Shown here: positions 31,224 through 39,600 of the stretch, one piece after another
How the letters are laid out: each line of letters opens with the position of its first letter
Numbering within the stretch: the first letter of the stretch is position 1
Made by a program: the position numbers and the translations under genes
Assembly: GCF_037974355.1 (NCBI RefSeq)
Contig: NZ_CP150235.1
Coordinates: 3,410,001-3,474,000, forward strand
Source of the DNA: Paenibacillus sp. FSL R5-0517
GTDB lineage: Bacteria; Bacillota; Bacilli; Paenibacillales; Paenibacillaceae
Length of the DNA: 64,000 nucleotides
Reading direction: 5' to 3'
The notes under the pieces: generated by a model
What the model saw: the letters and a program-made list of their open reading frames with translations, nothing else
What the model was told of the DNA's origin: nothing
Databases searched by the model: none

Positions 31224-32833
31224 TGGGGAAAGAGTATACCTGCTTCATTGTTGACGATGAAGACCTGATCATTCAACGATTGGAATTGTTTTTTAGTGAG
31301 CTATCTCATAGGGATAAGCGATTTGTTCTAGTGGGAAAAGCAAATAATGGGCTGAATGGGATCGAGGAGATCATCAAACTTAAGCCGGATATCGTTATAT
31401 CCGATATCGTTATGCCGCGAATGGACGGCATCTCCATGATTGAGCAGCTCAAGGCGGAACTCCCCCATACCCAGTACATACTTTTGACCGCCTATTCATC
31501 CTTTGAATACGCCCAGCGAGCTATTCAAGCCAACGTATTGGAGTACATTGTAAAGGTTCCGCTAAGGGAAGCCGATCTGAATCGAGCATTGGATAAGGCA
31601 GCTGGAATTCTAAATGAGTTTGAGAAAAAAGAAGCGGAATTTCACTCGTTAAACGTATCCGTACTTGAAAATAAATATAGAGTCCGTAAGCAATTTTTTA
31701 ACGAACTGATCCGAGGTGAAATTCCTTCTCATCGGGCATCGGATTTTGCCAATCGTATGCAGTTTCATTTCTTTCAAGCCAACTATTGCTGCTTCATCGT
31801 TGAGATGAATACGTATGAAAGTTTCCGAAACGAATACGCTGCCGCAGATCAAAACATCTTGAAATATGCGATTACGAATATCATCGAAGAAACGGTGATG
31901 AGTGGCGGCAGCGGTGTAGCTGCGGATCTGTCCGATAATCGGTTTATTGGCTTTTTATCCTGGGAAAATAACCGCAGTGATATGGAAACGGAATACGCTT
32001 GCCTATCCTTGGGAGGGCAGATCATCTCTCATTTGCATCAATATTTGAATCAAAGGGTATCCGTCGCTTTTGGAGGTCCACACCGAGGATGGGAATCGAT
32101 CAAACAGGCGTACACGGAAGCTACAAATGTAAGTGAGGATTTCTATTATCATACCGAAAAAGTAGTCAAAACACCGATGCATCGGTTCCAATACCATAAT
32201 GACAAAAAAGCAGACTTTCAGCAGCAGGTGAATGATTTTCTTATACGGCTGAAACGAAAGATTTCCAAGGAAGAGCTCGACAGTGCACTTGCCGAACTGC
32301 TGCAATTTGTTTCGGACCATAAAATCCACAAGTCCGTCATGGCGCCCATGATTAGAGACTTGTACAGAGAAATTACCGTAAAGTTTAAATCAGGGAACAA
32401 GCTGGCTATGGAAGCAGCTGAATTCCCCATGGAATATATGACATTTCAAGAGCAGCTCGCCTATATTGGCGACTTCACATTTGAATACGTGCATGCAGGC
32501 CAACGATTACATCGTGCAGAAATCATGAATGCTATTCATTTTATAGAGAAAAACCTGAAACAGCGTTTAACGCTGGAGGCCATTGCGGAGGAAGTGAATT
32601 TAGCGCCATCGTATTTTAGCAGCTTATTCAAAAAAACAATGAACGAAGGTGTGATTAGCTACATCAACCGTAAAAAAATCAATCTCGCTCTCGAGTTGTT
32701 ACATGTGAAGGATTATTCTTTATTGGAATTGTGCGAGGAAGTAGGCATTGTCAATGAAGGTTACTTTTGCAAACTTTTCAAAGAATATACCGGTGACACA
32801 CCTAAGCAATATCGGATAAAAATGACACGGTAG
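31223..32833 (+). CDS. YesN-type response regulator with AraC domain (second system)
   Basis: A 536-residue regulator. The receiver domain has acidic D11/D12, phosphoacceptor D61 in VISDIVMPRMDG, T89 and K111. The usual K-P dipeptide after the lysine is here K-V-P, one residue longer than the common form. The C-terminal AraC double HTH ends GYFCKLFKEYTGDTPKQYRIK. AGGAGATG overlaps the kinase stop. Likely activates the promoters at 25816 and 36496, which share a conserved block (inference). Confidence 0.92.
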   Translation: MGKEYTCFIVDDEDLIIQRLELFFSELSHRDKRFVLVGKANNGLNGIEEIIKLKPDIVISDIVMPRMDGISMIEQLKAELPHTQYILLTAYSSFEYAQRAIQANVLEYIVKVPLREADLNRALDKAAGILNEFEKKEAEFHSLNVSVLENKYRVRKQFFNELIRGEIPSHRASDFANRMQFHFFQANYCCFIVEMNTYESFRNEYAAADQNILKYAITNIIEETVMSGGSGVAADLSDNRFIGFLSWENNRSDMETEYACLSLGGQIISHLHQYLNQRVSVAFGGPHRGWESIKQAYTEATNVSEDFYYHTEKVVKTPMHRFQYHNDKKADFQQQVNDFLIRLKRKISKEELDSALAELLQFVSDHKIHKSVMAPMIRDLYREITVKFKSGNKLAMEAAEFPMEYMTFQEQLAYIGDFTFEYVHAGQRLHRAEIMNAIHFIEKNLKQRLTLEAIAEEVNLAPSYFSSLFKKTMNEGVISYINRKKINLALELLHVKDYSLLELCEEVGIVNEGYFCKLFKEYTGDTPKQYRIKMTR

Positions 32834-32944
32834 AAATCCTAATAAGGATGCAAAAAATGTATGATTTTTTCGTGAAATTATGTAAAAAAAAAGGGGCCAA
32901 AACCATTACCATGATAGGAGCATCTAATCATGGAGGTTATCAAA

Positions 32945-35161
32945 ATGGAGTCTATAAAAGCTGATGTAACCGTCGTAGGTGGAGGTATTGCAGGGATATG
33001 CGCTGCCATTGCAGCTGCACGCCAAGGTCTGCAGGTTTCACTTATTAATGATCGGCCGGTTCTAGGGGGAAATGCGAGCAGCGAGGTCAGAGTGCATATC
33101 AACGGGTCGGCTTATCTCGGAAATAGTCCATCCTACTATGCACGAGAGGGTGGGTTGATAGAAGAACTGAAGCTGAAGATATTTCATTACAATCCGTTAT
33201 ACAACAAGAAACTTATGCTTTCGCTTTCCGATACAGCCTTACTCGACATGGTTTATGATGAGCCCAACATCTCTCTATTCCTGAACACATGCGTTCATGA
33301 AACGGGCATGGAAAACGGCAGAATTCAATGGGTAGACGGACTTCAGTTGGCTTCCGAGAGAAAATTTCGTTTTGAAAGCCCGACCTACATTGATTGCTCC
33401 GGGGATGGAATTGTTGGATACCAAGCAGGTGCTCACTTCCGATGGGGAAGAGAGGCGAAACATGAATACAAGGAGGAGCTTGCTCCAGAAGTGGCGGATC
33501 ATTACACCATGGGCGATACGATTCTATTTCAAGCCCGTGATGTAGACTATGCCGTTCCTTACAAAAGGCCTGGCTTTGCGTATGATATTACGAAGCTGGA
33601 CTTTTTCGATAGTATCCGAAAAGGGTTAAACCATCGGTCTTTTCCAAGGAAAATCAACGGACTTGGCGGATTGTGGTGGCTGGAATACGGCGGTCATATG
33701 GATATTATCAAGCATAATGAAGACATTGCATTGGAACTACGAAAATTGGTGTACGGAATCTGGGATTACATCAAAAACAGCGGCGAGTTCGATGATGTAG
33801 ACAATCTCATTCTGGATTATGTGTGCCCAATTCCGGGAAAGCGGGAATCGAGACGATTCATAGGGGAACACATGCTGTCTCAAAACGATCTTACAGCAAA
33901 ACCTCATTTCGAAGATGCGGTATCCGTCGGAGGCTGGTATATGGATCTGCATGCGAATAAAGGCATCTACGATGAAGGGCCAGCTACAGCGTGGAATTTT
34001 GTGCCGGGATTGTATAATATCCCGCTTCGCAGCTTATTTTCACGCAACATTCCCAATCTCATGTTCGCTGGCCGCAATATAAGCGCTACCCATGTGGCTT
34101 TTGGGTCTACAAGGGTCATGGCAACCTGTGGTTGTATGGGGCAGGCTGTAGGAACGGCTGCTGCGTTATGCGTAAAATATGAGGCAGACCCTGCGGCTCT
34201 CGTCAAAGCCCATATGGGTGAGCTTCAGGCACAGCTGCTTCGAGACGGGCAAACGATTGTAGGGCTTCAAGAGCCGTTGGATCGTTATTTCGCAGATGGA
34301 TTAACGATTCGTGCCTCATCTCAGCGAAGCTATGAACATCTTCATGCAACCGAAGAGATCTCCTTGGACAAAGCGTTATGTTTGGTCTTGCCGATTCAGA
34401 CATCCGTGGCGGAAAGCGTGCAGATCAAAATTAAAAATAGATCCGAGCAATCGGAAACGTTGCAAGTGAAACTATATGGCGGGGAGCGGAAGGAAAACTA
34501 TATTCCCACCAGCGAACTGAAAGACTATCACTTGCTTATTTCAGCGGGTTACGATGACTGGATTACGCTGGACCTGGGCTGTGAGAAACCTGATGATTAC
34601 AAGGTCTACATCGTATTGGAAGGTTCAGAGAGCCTTGCGGTACACACCAATGAAGAGAACATGACTGGAGCGGTGAGTTTCTTTTATAAACCGGAAGAGC
34701 CATCCAGGCTGAAGAAGCTTAATAAGAGCATTTGCTTCAAGGGTCTGATACCATCCCAGGATATGTATAATCCCGCGAATGTCGTCAACGGCTTCTCCAG
34801 ACCTTATGGTCTGCCAAACGGTTGGATTTCGGAACGTACAGAAGGACGGGAATGGTTGGAATTTGGTTTTGCAAGCCCCAAAAATCTGGATGAAATCCAT
34901 CTTGTCTTCAATTCGGAGCTGAATTTGGAGCATTTTGACGATCCAATCGAGCCACTGATTCAGGATTATGATGTGACCTTAACGTTAGAGGACGGGATCA
35001 AGAGTGAAATTAAAGTCCGCGGAAATTATCTTTCGTTGAATAAACATCAGGTGAATGCACAAGGTGTAACCCATATCCGGTTTGATTTCTGTGCAACGTA
35101 TGGCTCACCTTATTATGAAGTGTTTGCAGTGAAATTTTTTGCTCCTAAAAATGCGAAGTGA
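32945..35161 (+). CDS. FAD-dependent oxidoreductase (PF12831-like) with C-terminal beta domain
   Basis: About 738 residues. The N-terminal Rossmann motif VVGGGIAGICAAIAAARQG (FAD) is followed by the PF12831-type features NDRPVLGGNASSEVRVHI and, near residue 370, FAGRNISATHVAFGSTRVM plus TCGCMGQAVGTAAALC that close the FAD site. The C-terminal 250 residues look like a discoidin-type beta-sandwich. No signal peptide, so cytoplasmic. Proteins of this family recur in bacterial polysaccharide loci, but their reactions are mostly unknown. ATG at 32945 is preferred over 32930 because GGAGG lies 8 nt upstream; both are possible. It is followed directly by the SGNH hydrolase. Confidence 0.85.
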   Translation: MESIKADVTVVGGGIAGICAAIAAARQGLQVSLINDRPVLGGNASSEVRVHINGSAYLGNSPSYYAREGGLIEELKLKIFHYNPLYNKKLMLSLSDTALLDMVYDEPNISLFLNTCVHETGMENGRIQWVDGLQLASERKFRFESPTYIDCSGDGIVGYQAGAHFRWGREAKHEYKEELAPEVADHYTMGDTILFQARDVDYAVPYKRPGFAYDITKLDFFDSIRKGLNHRSFPRKINGLGGLWWLEYGGHMDIIKHNEDIALELRKLVYGIWDYIKNSGEFDDVDNLILDYVCPIPGKRESRRFIGEHMLSQNDLTAKPHFEDAVSVGGWYMDLHANKGIYDEGPATAWNFVPGLYNIPLRSLFSRNIPNLMFAGRNISATHVAFGSTRVMATCGCMGQAVGTAAALCVKYEADPAALVKAHMGELQAQLLRDGQTIVGLQEPLDRYFADGLTIRASSQRSYEHLHATEEISLDKALCLVLPIQTSVAESVQIKIKNRSEQSETLQVKLYGGERKENYIPTSELKDYHLLISAGYDDWITLDLGCEKPDDYKVYIVLEGSESLAVHTNEENMTGAVSFFYKPEEPSRLKKLNKSICFKGLIPSQDMYNPANVVNGFSRPYGLPNGWISERTEGREWLEFGFASPKNLDEIHLVFNSELNLEHFDDPIEPLIQDYDVTLTLEDGIKSEIKVRGNYLSLNKHQVNAQGVTHIRFDFCATYGSPYYEVFAVKFFAPKNAK

Positions 35162-35178
35162 GGTTGGGTGAAATTGCG

Positions 35179-36387
35179 ATGAAGGAATTTTTCCCTCGAA
35201 GAGGGCTACCTAATGTCATTCAGAAGTTGGAAAATGGGGAACCTGTGACCATCGTTTATTTTGGCGGCAGTAATACGCGTTCTGAAGGATACAGAGTCAT
35301 GACGGCCGATTGGCTGCGAGGGCAATATCCCCATGCCGATATCCGCGCAGTGAACGCAGGCATTGATGGGACAGGATCGGACCTCGGCTGTGCTCGTTTG
35401 CAGACCGATGTACTGCGTCATCAGCCTGATCTCGTTTTTGTTGAATTTGTTGGCAATGATGGGGGAGTCCCCGAATCCAAGGCGCGAATCGAAGGTATTG
35501 TCCGACAGATCCGCAAGCACAGCCTATTCACCGATATACTGTTCGTATATACGATTAAGGAGCGGGATTTGAACTTATTTCAATCCGGAGAGTACCAGAA
35601 GGGTGCACTTATGCAAGAGGAAGTTGCCGACTATTACGGCATTCCTTCGATTCATCTGGGCGTGGCGGTCAGTCAATTGGTTTCAGGTGGAAAGCTCATT
35701 TTCACCTCAAGTGCAGATGTATCCATTCCCGGTGCCGTTATTTTTACACATGATTCGATCCATCCAACGATTCCCGAAGGACATCAGATTTACACGGACA
35801 CCATCACCCGGTCATTTGAGAAAATGAGCGAACTTCGAGATCATGTGGGAAATGTGGAACATCATTTGCCGCAAGACACTCTGGTTCCGGCCAATCCTTG
35901 GGAGTATGCAACCATGCTGCCACTGGATCGTCTTACTCATTTTTCCGCAGGATGGTCTTACATGACTCCCGATGATTTTGCCTTAGTGCGCGAGTATGAT
36001 TGGTTGTTCCCCGGTCTGTGGCGAGCAGTTGATCCCGGTGAGACGATCATAGTGGAATTTGAGGGAACCCACATCGGCTTATTTGATATCGGGGGGCCGG
36101 ATTCTGGCAGATTGAAGGTGTCGGTGGATGGAGAGGAACCAATTGTTCTCGATCGGTTCACACCCTATAACGATCATAATCGAAATCAATATGTTTTCTT
36201 ACCAGAACTACCCAATGGGAAACATACCGTTCGCTTCGAGATCGATCACGAGAAGACAGACAAAGCGGCCGTATTTGAAGCAAGTGGCAATGTAAGAAGT
36301 ATCGCACATGTTCAGCAGCATCCGGATTGGTATGATCAAACGGTCATTCAGCTTGGAAAGTTGTTATTGGTGCAGCCGCCATTATAA
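35179..36387 (+). CDS. SGNH/GDSL-family hydrolase, likely carbohydrate esterase
   Basis: About 402 residues. The block I motif reads FGGSNTR (serine nucleophile; GGS rather than the usual GDS), block III reads FVGNDGG (N for the oxyanion hole), and block V HDSIHPTIPEGH supplies the Asp-His pair. The C-terminal third (about 250-400) is a beta-rich segment including an RFEIDHEK strand. No signal peptide is evident, so it would act on imported oligosaccharides. ATG at 35179 is preferred over the GTG at 35158 that overlaps the previous stop; GGGTGA precedes the ATG. Deacetylation of an acetylated sugar is the likeliest role by family, but unproven. Confidence 0.82.
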   Translation: MKEFFPRRGLPNVIQKLENGEPVTIVYFGGSNTRSEGYRVMTADWLRGQYPHADIRAVNAGIDGTGSDLGCARLQTDVLRHQPDLVFVEFVGNDGGVPESKARIEGIVRQIRKHSLFTDILFVYTIKERDLNLFQSGEYQKGALMQEEVADYYGIPSIHLGVAVSQLVSGGKLIFTSSADVSIPGAVIFTHDSIHPTIPEGHQIYTDTITRSFEKMSELRDHVGNVEHHLPQDTLVPANPWEYATMLPLDRLTHFSAGWSYMTPDDFALVREYDWLFPGLWRAVDPGETIIVEFEGTHIGLFDIGGPDSGRLKVSVDGEEPIVLDRFTPYNDHNRNQYVFLPELPNGKHTVRFEIDHEKTDKAAVFEASGNVRSIAHVQQHPDWYDQTVIQLGKLLLVQPPL

Positions 36388-36441
36388 TGGATTGTTTCAC
36401 TTGGAAGACTAGGGACATTAGGGACATTTGGAACATGTGAT

Positions 36442-36494
36442 AAACCTGCATTCTATCTGACTGCAATAAGCGCTCAGTTAGATGTAGGTTTTTT
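36442..36494 (+). terminator. Terminator after the SGNH hydrolase gene
   Basis: Outer AAACCT/AGGTTT pairing and inner ATCTGACTG/CAGTTAGAT pairing around an 11-nt loop, then a run of six T. It ends directly next to the conserved activator block at 36496. Confidence 0.75.
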
Positions 36495-36495
36495 A

Positions 36496-36558
36496 CTTAA
36501 AATCGTATAAGAAATTCTTAAAATGAAAGAAATTTCAAAGTGTTGAGACTGCTAAGAT
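36496..36558 (+). promoter_or_regulatory. Promoter with conserved activator block (copy 2) for the giant secreted protein
   Basis: Gapless match to 25816-25855 at 35 of 40 positions, then an extended -10 TGCTAAGAT (36550-36558) at the same offset as copy 1. Predicted transcript start near 36565. Confidence 0.65.
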
Positions 36559-36639
36559 AAAAACGACAGAGCGGGAATAGGCAGAAGGATAAGGTTAATA
36601 GCTTTTTTACAATCATTTGAGTAAAAGGCAATCTATTAT

Positions 36640-36653
36640 TGAAAGCGTTACCA
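36640..36653 (+). promoter_or_regulatory. cre-like site (CcpA) before the giant secreted protein
   Basis: TGAAAGCGTTACCA matches the cre consensus TGWAANCGNTNWCA at 13 of 14 positions. It lies downstream of the predicted promoter and 26 bp before the start codon, suited to carbon catabolite repression by roadblock. Confidence 0.6.
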
Positions 36654-36678
36654 TTTTTGAGGAGAGGCTGTGAATTGT

Positions 36679-39600
36679 ATGGTCAAAAGGAAGCTGTTTT
36701 TCTTCATCGTTTTCATGTTGACGATCGTAGTTCCTTTCAGCCTGATTGGAATAAGGACCGCTTATGCGGAGACCTTACCTTATCAGACCATTATCATCGA
36801 TGACGGGAGTATTAAGATCAATGATGTTCTAACACCTGATGCGGGTAACGAGAACAATGGATATTCGGCTCCAAATTGGACCACAAGCACAGGGGTGAAG
36901 GGGTATGATCTTTCCAGCACCAAATATACGAGTACAGCAGGCAGAACGATCACATGGAATCCACGCTTGGAAGCAGGAACAGCGAAAATTTCGTTCTATA
37001 AGCTGGATTGGGCAGATAAAGCAGATAGCAATGTGAAAATTGAGATTGTTCATAATGGGACAACAGATGTAGTCTTTATGGATCTAAGACCCTCATCTGG
37101 CGCGCCGGCGGGTTGGGTTGATTTGGGAGAGTACTATTTTTCCGGGGTTGGGGAAGAATTCGTTCAATTGACCCGGTCTACCGGCACCACGAACACGATC
37201 CTTACACGAGCTGATGCGGTCAAGTTCGAAGGAAATATTGAGCAAAAAGAGCCACATAAGACGATCATCATTGATGATGGAAGCCTCACGATTGATGATG
37301 TCGTCACTGTTGATGCAGGCAATACCAATAACGGATTCTCCGCTCCGTATTGGACCACAAGCGCGGGAGTGAAGGGATACAATAATTCCAGTTCCAAATA
37401 TACGGATGCTGTAGGCAGAACGATCACATGGAATCCGCGATTGGAAGCAGGGACGGCGAGAATATCGTTCTATAAGCTGGATTGGGCGGACAAAGCAGAT
37501 AGTAATGTGAAGATTGAAATTGTTCATAACGGGATTACGGATGTGAAGTTTCTGGATCTAAGACCTTCGTCAGGTCCATCGGTTGGATGGGTTGATTTGG
37601 GGGAATATGAGTTTAGTGGTGATGATAGCGAATTTGTCAGGCTGACTCGAACGCAACCTTCGACGGGTACCATTATTACGCGGGCTGATGCAGTCAAATT
37701 TGAAGGAAATATCCAGCAGAAAGCCCCGCCGTTGCCCCCGCTGCGGAGCCGCACTTTAGGGAATCTCAGTTACACGGAAAAAGGCAGTATCGAGAATGAT
37801 AGCTATAAAGCAACTTTCTATGAAGCAGCATGGGATGGGGGCAGCTCTATCGTTCGTGACATGTTTTACAAGAACACAGACACTGGAGACTGGATGCCGA
37901 TCAATACTGTGGCGGAAAGATTAGAGGAACAATGGGTTGTATTGGACGGGAATGCGGGCAGCCGAACTAATTACTACGATACGATGAATAAGCGCTGGAT
38001 TACATTTGACGGGATCTCTTTTCCAGACAGCCAAACGGCGGTATTAACCGATTCCTCACACGGCAGTGATTACGATTTACAGGTGAACTGGTCCATGGCA
38101 GGAGATAAACCCGATGTTTCCTTTGCCTTTACACCTCGCCGCGACGGCAATTATGTGATTGGATATCAGTCTTTCACAACAGAGACAGTCTCGGGCATCA
38201 ACGAAGTGTTAAATGGATTCCGGTCACATGCCAAAATGGTAGGTACAGTGGAATCTACAAGCTTGAGAGAGCTGAGCGCTCCGATGAGCCTGGTTGAGAA
38301 AAATGATGGTTCGGGGAATCCATTGACGTATGGGATATTTGTACCCTCGGGGGAGCTTCCGGTTGAATTTGAACCGACGGGAGGTGTGACCAAACAACGT
38401 TTGGGCATGAGCCTTGTTAACAACGAAGGCAGCGTGCAGCCCATCCTGTATGCGCCTCAATTAGGGACCTATTCGCAAATGACCGCAGAAAGCACCTATC
38501 AATTTCATATAGGGTTAATCGCGCAAAAAAGTAATCTGTATGAGTCCTACACGGATATTCTTCGCAATGAGTACGATTATTCGGCATATCGTGAAAATGT
38601 ATCAAATAAGTCGCTTACTGACGCGATGTTTAATATGATCGATTTGCTCAAGATTGAGCCGCAAGGAGACGACTCTGTTAATTATGTCCCGTCACCCAGC
38701 GGGTGGTGGAGCCGTGCCAAGGGTTTTATTGATATTGAAAATGAGGATAGCGTTAGAACAAGCTCGAATGCGGTTCTTCTGGGGGCTTACTATTTGACCG
38801 GGGATGACCAACTTTATGATACGAGAGCATTGCCGTCCGTCCAGTATGGCGTATCGCGAAATGGTATCGGTTGGTCGCCGACGCAGAAGAAAGTATACGG
38901 TGTACCTTCCTTATGGAAAATGGCTACTCTGCCTTTTGATGTTTCAAGCGTAGCCGCTGTCAATCAGATGATGGGCACTTCGGCAGGAATTGGGGCGCTG
39001 GCAGAGGAAGAGTACCTTATGCGTGATCCTGACCAGAAAGACCGCGGGCCTGTCATTCAGCCCCTAATGATGTATCGTATGACGGGAGAGGCACAGTACT
39101 TGCAGGCTGCGAAGGATGCAGCCGACAACTATATTACACAACATATCGATACACCTGCATCTATCGATGTGAGTAAAAATGAGTTCATTTATTATTATAG
39201 CAAGCTGTGGATGGAAATTTTGGAGCTGTACGAAGAAACGCAGGACCCCAAATACTTGGATGCCGCTTACAAGGAAGCTAAACGGTATGCAACCATGTTT
39301 GTTGCTCGTCCAGTTCCTGAAGGGAACGTTACGATTCCTCAACCAGAGACATATAATTACGCGGAGTCATTCCATTGGCCGGAAAGCGGTAAATTTCAAT
39401 ATCCTCGGCTCAAACTTCCTGAAGATATTGCCGGAGGCGTTCAAGCCGAGCGTTGGCTTGTTTCACCAAGCGGATTGACGTTTGAAGCAGGAAGTACAAC
39501 CGGCTATTATCGGATGAATGCTCAGGAAGCACCGTTCATGCTGCGATTGTCGCTCTATACAGGGGATAAACTGCTACAGGACATTGCTCATAATGCGGTT

